Source: Sclerotinia nivalis (lineage: Eukaryota > Ascomycota > Leotiomycetes > Helotiales > Sclerotiniaceae). From it: a stretch of 64,000 nt of DNA. Every line of letters begins with the position of its first letter. Position 1 is the first letter of the stretch. This document shows positions 25,487 through 37,699 of the stretch, piece by piece. The stretch spans positions 2,108,001 to 2,172,000 of the forward strand of contig JAPEIS010000009.1 of NCBI GenBank assembly GCA_029531795.1, in the 5' to 3' direction. The translations under genes and the position numbers were made by a program. The notes below the pieces were generated by a model that was not told the origin of the DNA, ran no database searches, and was given only the letters and a program-made list of their open reading frames with translations.

Positions 25487-28321
25487 CTATAGATGTGAGG
25501 CTGAAAATTGAAGTTATTGGTTTGATGGATGTTTTCTTGCTTTGTTTTATAGAGTTTTTTTTAAGTTTTTTTTGAGTCCTTTTTTTGATCTCTATAGGAC
25601 GCGGGAGCTAGAGATGTGTCTGGCTGCAATAAGTTTAGTATATTGTAGGCAATGCAAAAGTTAATTATAAATAATAATCTTATATGCTTATATATTGATC
25701 TAAATGACAATTCGAAATAGCTCAGCTGAATTGAATATCACATCATATCATATCACATCAAACGTCAAGATATCCAGTCCTATCTAATATCCCTCAAAGT
25801 CCAAACTTAAGATAACGTTGGAAGTAAACATAACTTTCTTCCGTGATAAGGTGAACGAGACCGAGCTAAATTTTATATTAGATGTAAGAATATATTATAT
25901 TTTTACTTATACATATACCACACGGTGGAGAGTATCATGATCACCGGGTAAACAAATATATAGCTTATATTTATCTGTAATTATCTATTCCTCTGTAAAT
26001 AGTAAATATTGGATCCGGAGACTTGGGATCGGGAGATGGAGACGGAGATGGAGATGGAGATGCAGAGTTTATTTGGTTATGATGTGCTGTGTGTATGTGT
26101 AAGGATATACGTAAATATGTGAGTTTGGAGAAGGAAACGGCGGTCATGGATTTGTGCTTGGATATTTGGGCTGTGATTTATGGTGTGCAGATATATATAT
26201 ATACGACGATGGAAGAGGAGATTCAGGATAGAAGAGGCGGTCAGGTTTTGAGAATTCATATGAATTAGATGGGGTTAAGTAGATAGACTACTTAGACAGC
26301 TTGGAAGTGTCCGTTGTGTTCATGAAGTAAAGTGAAATGAAGTGAAGTGAAGAGAAGGAAAAATTAGTTTAATGAAAATAGATAGATAAATAGATAGATA
26401 GATGATTGATACTTTCCTTCTATTATCTATAAGTTCACTAGATAATTTTAGTATGTATATATGCAAACAGATAAATACATCTATTAACATAGCTACAAGC
26501 AGAAAATTCAGAGATTAGGTACCATATATATACATACAACTCAACTAGAGATCATGAGATTATTTGATATTGAAGATATTGTATACTAAGTTCCCGTGTA
26601 GATGGACTTGCAGGCTCTTTCATATTCACCTCCAAATACAAATATAAGCAACTATCCGCAACTTTCCAGGCTTCTCATAGCGCAGACATCTCCGGCCAGG
26701 GCCGGCTGCTCATACATCGAGATCTTTGATTTTGATACTGATACTGATTTTGATCCCGACCCGAGTCGTATTCGTAGGTAGTTCATTTAGGCTAAAATGA
26801 TTCTAAAAGATTGGATATAAATGATCTCCATATTTTAGTTTCTTTTAATTGGTTTCTACGAGTGGTCCTTGAAAAGCTTGGCCGGGTTCTACACCTTACA
26901 TTTATGAAGTCTCGTAGAAATAATATATTCAAACTTGACCTATCTATTATCTGTATGGATATCGGTGAAAGACATATACATATGCATCACACAAACCTTT
27001 TCTCAACCTCTCTTTTCTTTCACATTTCTTCTATTCTTCCTCTTTTCTCCACACCTCCTTTCCCCTCATGTTCCCTTCCCCTCCCTTCTTCCCCGGACGC
27101 ACAACATACCCGCACCAATCACCACCAATCACCACCCACCTCGTCACACTTCCTTTCCACCAACTCACAAAAATACAACACCTACCTAGTCATCCCAATC
27201 CTACCCCACCATTCGGGATGAAAAAGAAAACACCACCCACCATTCATCACACAACATGCGTTTGTAATACCCTCCCTCCTTGATTTCATCATGATTTAGA
27301 GATACTGGGTGTTTTAAAATTTCGTGAATTCGTAAATCATACAATAAACACAATTCGTTTTTTGGCGGGGAAAAGGAAAAATATAAATAATCAGTTGCTT
27401 GCTTGCTTGCTTCTCTGTTTCCAATATATGAATTAGCACGTACCGGTATTTTTCTTCATATTTGTATTTATCTGTATTTATATGTATTCACGAATCACGA
27501 TTGAAAAAAGGTCCTGAATGCAATCAATACAATACAATACAATCAATACATTTATTCACCTTCTTGGAAATATGCAATGCAATAGACCAGGTTCTTGGAT
27601 CATGCACCACTTCCCTATGCATTTCACCATTCCAGCATTCCACCCATCAATCTTCATACCATCAACCCTCCGTATCCGCAATATCTGCAGTGCCTCACCC
27701 AAGAAAATGAATACTTGGCATACTGAAGAAAGAAAGAAAGACAAGAAAAATAAACCAAAAAATTTCGCTATGGTATTGGTAAGGTTATAGAAACCGCATA
27801 TGTGCATGCATTCGGATCGGATGGGAATCGGTAGATTGGGAGATTCGGGAAGGGCGATGAAGAGAACGGGAAGGGAGAAAGGGAGAAAGAAAGGGAGAAA
27901 GAAAATATTTTTAATCTTTTAATTTTAATTTTAATTTTTTTTTTTGGGTTTTTGGGTGAGTTCTGAGTTGTGATGCATGCCGAAGATTTATGATTGCGGG
28001 AACCGGAAATCGGGAGGAAGGGTTGGGTATAGGGTTTTACTGGGTTATTGGGTTTGTTAGGATATTCAAGGGAGGGAGTATGATTTTTGTCTCGATGTAT
28101 TACTGGGTTATTGGGATTGTGGTGCGAGTTGTGGCCTGGAGATATATTTTTGTGGGTTGCCGGTGCAGGCCTAGATCGTTGTTGGAGGGTCTATTTGGGT
28201 CTGGATTTGTTTGAGTTTGAGATGTACATAGGAACTTAGGTACATAGGTACATACAGCATATGATATCATACTTCAAGAAGTATCCGAGTACCTCCCAAC
28301 CGCAAACCCATTCATTTTCTC

Positions 28322-31266
28322 TCAAGTCTTCTTAACCCCACCGCCAATCCTCCTATACTTTCTCTTATCCTTCCTACTCATCTTTGTCTTATCTCTAGTT
28401 CCCTTTCCGCCTTCCCAAAAACTCGCTCCTCCTCTCCTCCTACTAATAACTCTCTCTCCACACCCTGCACAATCTTCTGGTCGGTAAGGCCCCTCCCTAC
28501 TACACCATCCACAAATCATGCGCTTGGCCCACTCATTTACATGTTCTTCCTTTTCATCATGGCACTTATCACACGCGTATACCTTTTCACAACAGCTAAA
28601 GCGAAACCAACGGTAACTTTTTCCATAATGTCTACAGAGACCGTTTTTGGGGAGAGGAGTACCTGGGGTGATACCAAGTGTTTCTTTCTTTTTTCTAGGA
28701 AGCAGATTGTGAGGGGTTGCTGAGGAGGAAATTTGAAGGAATTTGATTGTGGGGATTGAAAAGGTGAATTTGGAATGACATTCCCGACAAACATTTGTGG
28801 TTGTTTCGCCACGGATGGAAACGATACCTGGAGATGGGTAGACGGTAGAACATATGGAACATGTTGGTGTGAATGTACTATTTGAGAGTTAGACGAACGC
28901 CGCGGCAAAAATGAGTTTGTAATGACTGACCTAGGTAACATATCACCAACTACACATCCTTCCAGATCTAAGAATCCAGCTCGGACATTGTTTGCATGAA
29001 CGAAATCTCGTCGGTAACATATCACAAGTGCAGTTGCACATTTCCTACAGCTTTCTGTCTTTTGAACTCCTGACTTGAGACCTTTAATCTCGGTAATTTC
29101 TCTACAGCGAGAACATTTGACGGTGATATTTAGAGTAGTGACCTCTAACAACTCAATCCCATAAAGTTCGATGAATGGGAATGAGATGGCTGTACCACGT
29201 TCAGGATTTGATGCTGAATTTTCAGGTTCGTGTTCAACTCCAACTCCTCCTTGATCTGACTCTGATTCGTCACCGCTGTCATAAGAGTACATTGAATCGG
29301 AGTCAGAGTATTCAGCATCCTCAGTATTGACAATCGTCCATTCAGGTGGTCGAGCAATATACTGAATGTGAGTCTTTTCCTCAGCTTCTTCAGTGGCTAC
29401 ACCCTTTCCTTTGAGATCTTTTGATTCTTCAACAGTAGGTGGCGATGCTTGTACAACAGGAACTGGCTTTGGTTCCGTATTCAAAACAGTCTTCGCCAGG
29501 ACGTGCATATTCTGTGCGAGGTAATTAATATGGCCCATCAGGTTCAAAGCTTTCGCTTCTTCAGCTTTCTTTTCAAACCCTTTCTCTACAGACTTTGCTT
29601 CCGGGGCATCAATTCCTTCCAATTTGATTCGACAAGCCTCGAGTGGATAGATAGTTGGTACAAAAAGTTGGATGGCCTTAACAGCTTTGATTGATGGTGG
29701 CAATTCTCCGCGTTTTCGAGGTTCAATTGGGATGGTATAAGCAATTCCATCACTAGACTTTTTGTAAAGGGGTAATCTACCCATTCTCGCTTCCAATTGT
29801 CTGGTCTCTACTTCTCTTCTCTTGGACGCCTCAGACTTTTCTGATGCAGTGAAACTTACAATCGGTTTATTTGGAGTAACCTTGGGTTGTTCTGATTCTC
29901 TTATTGCAGATTCAGGCTCAGGTAGTGTAACGGCAGGTTGTACTTCTCTGCTAGGAAGAGAAAGATGTCGCGTGTCCTTATTCATGACAATTTTAACTGT
30001 CTCTGCTTTTTGTGCAGATAGAAATTCTTCCAGATGTTTATCCAGGGATTTCATCAAGTCCAATAGGGTAGCATTCTCCTTTGCCTTGACCAATTCATCA
30101 AAGCCATTTTCAACATTGATGGCAAACCCTCTTGGAATATCCTTATTTTCCACCCTCAATGTGGGTGAGGATGTAGGATACCGAGGAGGTACGGTAAGAG
30201 AACATTCCAAAGCAGTCATCTCAAAAGGGAAATCAGGATCCGATGGAATGAGATTAAACCTCAATATAGTAGTACCCTCGGCATTTCCAGATGGTCGAAT
30301 TTCCTTGGGAGAAAATCGTCTTCGCATCTGTCCTAGCTGAAATTCTCTAGGGTTTTCAGTTTGTGCTTGTGGTACCGGCTTTGAAACCACCCGTGATGCT
30401 GGAACCGGATTTGTGACAGCTTGTGATGAATGATTCTGAATCATATTTTGTCCTCCTTGTGTGACTTCCGATATCGAAGCCTGAGAAACCTCGGGCACTG
30501 TTTTATTTGCCATGGCACGACCAGGAAGTTTCGTCGGGTCATGGATGAATGGACAACTGTCACCAGCTCGACAATTCCCTAAGAAACCAATATCAGCATC
30601 CTATCATCTCATCCTTAATTCCTCTTCATATGCTTTCACATGTGTCTCCGATATCACGTGGTGTAACCCAAGATATACCCAATCGTAGTGACACAAACGC
30701 CTCATGACGAGCGCCACGGTTCAACAAATCACCCCAACCAACTTCATTTCATTGTCATGTACACCCCACGCTCTTTCCCCGATATTCGGTGAATCACGGG
30801 ATCTCCACCATGACTGCACAACATGCAACTTTGCATAACACATATGCAAGACAATAACCTCTCCCTTTTTTCCCCCAATTTCCGGCAGTCCAATGAAAAT
30901 ATTCGAAATATTCAAGAAAACAATTGATTTTGAATAAAATAAACAGAATCTTTTTTTTACCTGATTTACTGAAATAACGACATATCCTTGTTTTCAGCGG
31001 CTGTTGAGGAAGACCTTCCAGAGCTTGTGAGGCGGAATCATGTTCGTTTGTAATATCTGCCAACGCATCAGTCAATTGAAGCGAGCAGATGACCCTAGAA
31101 GACAGCCATGATATGCACTACAACCGGGTTTTAAGGTAGATGCATAAGGGGAAGATAGGAAAAATTGAAGGCGGTGAGTATGTAAATAGAGCTTCTGACC
31201 TGTTGATGTTGAAAGATTGGATGTCATGGTATCTAAGGATTGAGTTTGGATTGATGAGCTGGGCAT
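28322..31266 (-). CDS. CCCH + RWD-like + CHY zinc-finger protein
   Basis: Four exons (31,266-31,200; 31,056-30,961; 30,578-28,931; 28,877-28,322) sum to 2,367 nt, or 788 residues. The second junction rebuilds a canonical CCCH finger C-x8-C-x5-C-x3-H (C48, C57, C63, H67), half encoded on each side of a long 382-bp intron. An RWD-like segment lies near residues 155-245 (ILRFNLIPSDPDFPFE, then YPTSSPTLRV). Paired CxxC motifs follow (CSRC, CRKC, CSIC, CREC). Near the C-terminus is a CHY finger from about residue 685: CRHYGKSYRWFRFSCC, ACDKCHDEKEEH, MICGWCSREGPY, CAGC. The third intron (53 bp, branch CTAAC, acceptor AAATAG) restores the CHY frame that the long exon alone loses. The basic C-terminal tail is rich in Lys/Arg. 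CHY domains occur in ubiquitin ligases and in yeast Hot13, but no RING is visible here, so the activity is unknown. The first intron is less certain than the other two. Confidence 0.88.
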
Positions 31267-34200
31267 GAGAGGTTTCGGAGGGTTATCACGAATGGGTATA
31301 GAGTGATGTTCTGAAAAGACGGTATGAATGTCGATCTAGATAACAAATACGACTTTCTTTGATGGTGATTCCCTAATTAATCTCTCGGTGTCGTAAGTCG
31401 GTAAGTCGGTAAGACGGTAAGAAAAGTTATTGCAGATGATATGTTTTATGAGTTGTTGATGTTCTTTTGTCCGTTTTTGATATATCACGGGGAATCCATT
31501 AGATTTTGATACCGAGTTGATCATTCCATCATTATCAAGTGGGGGGAGGCGGGGGGATTGATAAATTGATAGAGGATGACAAAAAATGAGTCGAAATCAG
31601 CCACTCTGACTCCAATTTGCCTTGGTTTTGAGTCATTCATTGAATCATTTACAATTACGGAGTATCTAGGTAGGTATTCATTATTTACAATTGAATTCGG
31701 AAATTTTGACAATAATGAAATATTATTTAATTTCTTTATTTTTTACTTTATTTTTGTATTTTATCTCTCATTGTTGAATATTTCTGTCAATTAATTCATT
31801 TCATTTCAGAACTTACCCCCATCATTGAATCGGGACATAGAAACCGGCATGTCGTCACTCCCCAACATACCACCCTACCTCGAAAAATATCTTGATTGAT
31901 CGAAATAAGAGAATAATAGAAAGGTCGAGACCATCAAACAATAAACAATCCCTGGAGTCCATCCTCAACATCTATTCATCCCATTCATCAGTCCAGCATC
32001 CGAGAAGATTAAAAGCGATACATCAATATGCTAGACATCGAGATTTTCTATCTAGTCGGTCTCCTTTGCCGGTCGGGTCGGTACTCTCACATGTCATGAT
32101 TGAGCTTGCATAGTATTGATATACAAGTCAAGGATCTCTTTACCATTGACTTTTGAAGATTGGACATGACTTATCTAAGTATGTTGATCGGTGCAGACAC
32201 GAGCAAGCCTTCCCCCATCTTCTTACTCATTGCGGCCTTCTACTTGGTGGCGTATGTATTGAGGTTACTTTACCATTGATACTCTTACGCCACAATATAT
32301 GAATAATCTGGACGTTCCATTTCTAAGACTCGGAAATAAGAAGGATATTCATTACAAAGTCTATTGGTCTTTGAGTTTCCATTGAATATACCTTATCACT
32401 ATCTCCAAGTCTCGGAGTCGTGAACTTGGGGTGGTTGGGTCGCTTTAAAGCCGAAACTCTGAGGCCTTTGATTGGCCTAGAGGCAAGGGGGTAGGAAAAC
32501 TTCAATATTCATTCACGTCGTTACATTTCTGTACATTTTTTCTCTTCCTATACTTCTTTTAGCTTGGCGTCGAAGGGCATACTCGGTCATGATTCACAGG
32601 CTTTGGGCAATAGATATGGTTCAATACTTCTCGAGTTCTTGGCACTGTACCTGTAGAAGACCTTGCCATGTCCATTTCAACCCTAGCTCAATAGACGAAA
32701 ACAAAAAGAAGTCTCTTATTTTGGGGATTGGAAGATTCAAACCGTGGGGTATTGGAACTGTTCATGGATATCTGCCGCTGATTAGATTCAACATTTCTTG
32801 GAAATATTGTTGATCTACTGGGTGAGGGGGCGAGTCGTCTTTCAGATAGCTGCTTCATGATTGCATTATAACGGATCTTTTACTTCGTATCTCAGGCATC
32901 CCCCAGATATACCGGCGGGAATATCATCCGCATAGATTTCTACGTCTAGGGCATTTCCCCGATTGAAATTAAAATTGCCGGACGGGTACTGGTGCCGACC
33001 CCTGAGTTTTGTAGAATTCAACCGCCGGTTCGAGAAGTACTTGGTGGAAAAGATATGTCAAGGTAAATTCACCTACATGGTGCTCCTCATTTCATATCAC
33101 CTTGTTACCACATCATTCAGGAATCATGTGTTCTGCCACCATGGGACCTCGTCAAGGGATGTTATCAATCTCGAAACCACCACCCCCCTTCCCCCAATTT
33201 TAGATAAGAACAATGCACAATGCAGATATCCATATGAGCTGGGGGCTTGCCTCAAAATTATTTGTTTTGAGATAGTTTGATAGCAGTGGATCTATCCCCA
33301 GGAAAAGTCAATATCCGTTGGAAATATGAGTGACAACTTTGACAATGTCAATGTGCCAAGCTTTGATTCCCACGGTGAAGAATTTATAAGGAAATTAACA
33401 CCAGGCAATGATAACGCCCCTTTTTCTTCTTCTGTTTTGAGACCATGCTAAGTTGCAAGGTGCTAGGTTACGAGAAGATTCCACGCAAGTGTTGGGAGTT
33501 GTTAATGTGATCCCATGTCCTATCTGTGTCGGTAATGTTGAGAATTCGAATGGAGTTGAATGGTGTAGGTTCCGGTAGAGTGAAGTACCAAGGGTGTCAG
33601 TTGAGATGTTGGGGAAGAAGGACTCAGGCTTGATACAAAAAGTGCTATCCTTTGGGATAATTGAATATTTTTCGTCAAACCTCAATACTTTAACGGGCAC
33701 AGATTTGTAATAGTAGCGCAGGGTAGACAGCAGACTAGGTGCATGGAAATACTTGTAAGGAGAGGGCCTTCAGTAACCACAGGAAATGGAAGCGTGATCT
33801 CCTTCTTGTGAAAGCAGACCAACATCACAAGAAGTATCTGCCGAATTGATAGAAAACTCGGGAGGAAGTTCACTAAGTTAAATACCTAAGTCAAGCAGTG
33901 ACTATTGTCGATTTACAAAAACATTGCCCAAATGATGAACCATTTGCAATCTTCACATGTTGCTACGATGGAAGATTTGGAAAATTTAGGGGGGGAAAGG
34001 GAATACCGAATAATTCTGAAGAGGAAAACCCCGTACAATAGTCTGCTCGTCTATGATTAGGATTTTGTTGCCATATATCCCAAGACACGCCTCGACCGAG
34101 GCTTTGATTGCAAGTTCGGCTATCTCTTCAATTGTACTGATGTTGGATCAGAAAACTCTACAGTAAAGAAGTTATCCAGTGTTTGGGGTGAGGGTTCAAT

Positions 34201-34459
34201 GTGGTAATTATACATCTCTATTTATTTGAAGCTTTTACTGTCTTGGAAATTAACTCTTCATGGATTGTGTACATGTTCAGACTGTCAGATTGCATTGGTT
34301 TATTAGCTTTGGCCAATAGACGATAGAAATAGAACATACAATGCTTCCAGGACTCAACCTTTTATTTCCTGGGACTGTTGCCTTTTTCTTTAAGTCCTCG
34401 ATGACTGTTCTATTTTCCTCATCCTATAGCCAATCATTAGAACGAAGCAGGATATTGCA
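31267..34459. other. Intergenic region between CHY gene and LINE
   Basis: No supportable gene. The first few hundred bases should hold the promoter of the minus-strand CHY gene. A TACGGAGTA element lies at 31,656-31,664. A stretch around 32,960-33,070 has a coding look for about 30 codons but no continuation. The region ends at the target-site duplication of the full-length LINE. Confidence 0.5.
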
Positions 34460-34473
34460 TTTGAGTGGGCGAT
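34460..34473. repeat. Target-site duplication, LINE copy A (3' side)
   Basis: TTTGAGTGGGCGAT is identical to 40,388-40,401. It abuts the TGAT-repeat tail of the LINE, so its exact inner edge is ambiguous by a few bases. Confidence 0.9.
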
Positions 34474-34780
34474 TGATTGATTGATTGATTGATTTAATTA
34501 ACGTCTACACTGAGTCTAAGACTATCTAAGACGGCTAGAAGCTTTATAAGCTTCTAACAAATAATAAATGGTAATATACTGGCCTAGCGACCATAACAAG
34601 TACAGAGTTAAATCGATGGAGTTGATCTCCATCTCTTAATTGAGTGAGGGAAGTGAAAACTAATCCTGGGGTTCTAAAACCCTTTTTATCAATATTATTA
34701 TATATAATAAGGAAAATAACAAATGAAATGTAATATAATTCAAATTGGAATGGTTGTTTTTTGAAGAGGGGGGGGGGTAA

Positions 34781-34819
34781 TTGGTCAATTTGGTCAATTA
34801 AATTGACCAAATTGACCAA
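34781..34819. repeat. Perfect 39-bp palindrome in the LINE 3' UTR
   Basis: Two 19-bp arms, TTGGTCAATTTGGTCAATT and its exact reverse complement, are separated by a single A. A further copy of the 9-bp ATTGACCAA unit follows. The palindrome lies about 20 bp past the stop codon of the RNase H frame (element sense is minus) and is followed in that sense by a run of nine C. It should form a stable hairpin in the transcript. Confidence 0.95.
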
Positions 34820-34839
34820 ATTGACCAAATTTGATCAAT

Positions 34840-35757
34840 CTAGTCGAGTTCATCTAGTTGATCCTTTTCTTCTTTTTCTTCTTCTTGCAGTCTAGTGAGG
34901 TGCCATGATCTAGTGATTATTTTCGTTGCCTCGATGAATTCGAGGGTTTTAATGATTCCCGTTTTAGTGTGAAGTAGGTACTTCATAGTTAATTGTAAGG
35001 TAGGGTTGTTTTTCTTGAGTATATTTCTTGATGATTTGTATACAGGGCAACTGAGGAGAAGATGATCAGGAGTTTCCCTTTTTCTGCATCTGCAATTGTC
35101 GTTTGATGCAATTCCGAAACGTTTTAGGTATGATTTGAAGTAGTCATATCCGATTTTGAGCTGAAATAAGGCACTGATATAGTTTCTTTTGGTGTTTTCT
35201 GGGGTTCCGATCTTCGAACCAATTTTCCAAGGGTATGATTTTGAATAATTTGAGTTGATTGAATTGAGGAGGATTTTCCATTCTTGATCTTTTGTTCTTT
35301 TGATCTCTATTCCTAAAAAGGCGAAGCTAGTTTCGTTAGATGATGATCTTAATTTTGTAGCTTCTTTTGCCAGAGTATCGGCTAGTTCGTTTCCTTTTAC
35401 TGAGGTATATCCCGGAACCCAATTGAGTGAGATTTCGGCTCCCTTTTGTATAAGAGATTCTGCTGTTTTGATTGCTCTGATTTGGCAAGCTTGACTAGGG
35501 GCATCGGATGGTGTTCTCAATCGATATAGTCCGGCTTGATTATCTGAGTAGATTTTGAATTTGTTGCTCGATTGGGCTATAGAATTAGCATATTCGATCG
35601 CTTTGGTGATTCCAAGAAGCTCTCTATTGTATACCAATTGATTTACATCAATATTAAAAGTTTCCTTGTGGGAGATTTGGCTATTGGCTGAGATAACAAC
35701 GATTCCGATACTTATTCCAATTCCTTTCAAGGTTGAGGAGGCATCTGTATAAATCAC
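34840..35757 (-). pseudogene. LINE RNase H domain (3' part of ORF2)
   Basis: This 305-codon open stretch is the best preserved part of the LINE. It carries the RNase H catalytic series in order: YTDAS (Asp), NRELLGI (Glu), YSDNQAG (Asp), and WVPGYTSVKGNELADTLAKE (His-equivalent region and the last Asp). A cysteine-containing tail follows (CRCRKRETPDHLLLSCPVY), as in other fungal LINEs. Upstream the frame is closed by a TAG just before KKDTPYKINISKLP, so it is a remnant of the polyprotein, not an independent gene. Confidence 0.9.
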
Positions 35758-36259
35758 AATAGTATTTTTGCCTTTGTATTTGAAGATTAGATTGTGAACG
35801 ATTGCTACCTCTTTTTTAGGTAATTTGCTAATATTGATTTTATACGGGGTATCTTTCTTCTACAAAGGGAAATAAAAATGATCGATCTTTTCTAGGGTAG
35901 AAGGATCGAAATCTTCTTCGATTGAACTCATAATTTTCTTGAGTTGTGTAGGCTTTGGTAATTTCCTCTGAGGGGTTGTTATTAGATTTAGATCTGTTTT
36001 TTCGATGGCTAATTTTCGAGTGATTATATTGATTGGATGAGAAGGCGAGATTTTTAATAATCTGAAGGCATATTGTCTGATTCCAGCATTTAATCTGACT
36101 TCTGGGGGGTATAATACAGCTTCCACTTCCATTGGTTTGATTGGTGAGGTTTTGAAGACTCCTAAGATCTTTCGAAGAGCAAGGTTCTGAAGTGATTGAA
36201 GGATCTTTTTGAATGACGCTTGATTTTTCCACCATATGATTGATCTGTAATCGGCTATA

Positions 36260-37640
36260 CTGGTCACACAGGCTATGTATAGTTGTCTTAATGCTTTCGG
36301 GCTGAGCCCTTTTTCTATATTAGCTAATCTGGTTATTCGATAAAATGCCGCTTTAGCTTGAGTAGTTCGGATTGAAATATGTTGCTTAAAGTTGAGGCCA
36401 GAATTGAATCATATTCCTAACCATCTTACTAGTATTGAAGGTTGTACAATTTCGGAATTTGGAAATTTGATTGGAGCATCTTTGATGTATTTGGATGTAG
36501 AGAAATGTATGAGTTCTGTTTTGGCTAGGTCGAATTGAATAGTATTCTTTTCATTTAGAGTATAGATTTGCTGAACTGCTTCTTCGAGGGAAAGGATGTT
36601 CTTTTTCCAGTTTGTTGAATATGTGATTAAGGCTATATCGTCTATATACGAAAGATATCCAATCGAATTCGATTGGAAGAGGTCTTGGATGTAGATTAAG
36701 AAAAGGATTGGTGAAATAGGGCTTCTTTGTGGAATTCCAGTATTGATTGGTTTGAAGGTTTCTGTTTGATTATCGAATGAGAGTTTGAGTAATCTGTTTT
36801 CCAAGAATGATGAAATCCAAGTGATAAGATTGATTGGGAGTTTTAGATTCTTGTATATATCTAGAAGACGGTTCTTGGATATATAATCGAAAGCGCTTTT
36901 GATATTCAGAAAGAGAGCTGAAGTTTTCTTTTTGATTCTAGTATTCCTTTCGATTTCGGTAGTGAGTAGGATTGTTGTATCGATTGTTGATTTCTTTTGT
37001 CTTCCATTTATTTATGTATAATGAAATAGTTTCGTTGTTTCTGTTAGATAGCTAAGCCTTTGAGCTAGGATTCTTTCATTGATCTTGTCTAAGCAGTTGA
37101 GTAATGCGATGACCCTGTATGCTTTTGGTATATTGTAATCTAGTTTCGAAGGTTTCTTGAGGATAGCTCCTATAGTTTGTTTCTAGCAAAAAGGGTGATA
37201 CCCTAGATTGATTAGATTATTAAAAAGTATAAAGAATTCTTTCGGGATTGTTTTATAGGTCCGGATAATAATTTCTTGAGTAATGTTATCAGGGCCTGGG
37301 GTTTTCCCTTTGATTTTGGCTGAGTATGTATTGAGAAGTTCGTTTTTAGTAAGTTTGGGCCAGTTCCATTGTTTTGATTGTTTGTATCCTTCCTATATAG
37401 GTGCAGGAGTATTTGGGGGAGGGGGGAATAGGACCGATTTGAATGCTGAGCATTTTCCTTCGAATGAACTTTCCAGTTTTGAAGGGCTAGATTTGATATT
37501 CGGGATTCTTTTAATTCGAAGATCTTTTGTATAGGATATAACTCTGAAAATCGTTTGGGTATTCTTCTTTTCCAGAAATTCATTCCAATGGTTTTTCTTA
37601 GCTGTTTTAATAGCTTGACAATAATGATTTCTTGCCGATT
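36260..37640 (-). pseudogene. LINE reverse transcriptase domain, broken
   Basis: Conserved RT blocks can be read across stops and frame changes. They include CLDKINERILAQRL, a GRQKKSTID segment preceded by a stop, ALFLNIKSAFDYISKNRLL, NTGIPQRSPISPILFLIYIQ, and the catalytic box SYIDDIALI. Compared with the usual forms (LDIKGAFDYVSKNRLL, GIPQGSPISPILFLIYIRDL), the changes D>N, G>S, V>I, G>R and R>Q are all single G-to-A transitions. A TGA interrupts the thumb region after RWLGI. Confidence 0.88.
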
Positions 37641-37699
37641 AATAAACTCTTTTGAGCAAATCGTCTTCAGAATATTGTTTGGTATCTTTATATGCTGAT

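Larger units (their letters stand above)
15290..28321. other. 13-kb gene desert with scattered simple repeats
   Basis: I could not assemble a credible coding sequence on either strand. Candidate frames are under about 175 codons, lack recognisable motifs, and do not join through good splice sites. The stretch holds several short tandem repeats (near 15,826, 19,070, 20,365 and 25,456), TACGGAGTA-like elements (near 17,680 and 17,765), and alternating AT-rich and G-poor segments, for example about 27,000-27,300 on the + strand. Part of its right end is the 3' flank of the CHY zinc-finger gene. Confidence 0.55.

Noticed and set aside
29822..30340. 172-codon + frame
   Set aside because: Antisense shadow of the long exon of the CHY zinc-finger gene, whose minus-strand frame has clear domain content.
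32963..33280. LPDGYWCRPLSFVEFNRRF resembles the start of glucosamine-6-phosphate N-acetyltransferase
   Set aside because: The likeness covers only about a dozen residues. The acetyl-CoA binding motif and the rest of the fold are absent downstream in any frame. At best it is an ancient fragment, and chance is as likely.
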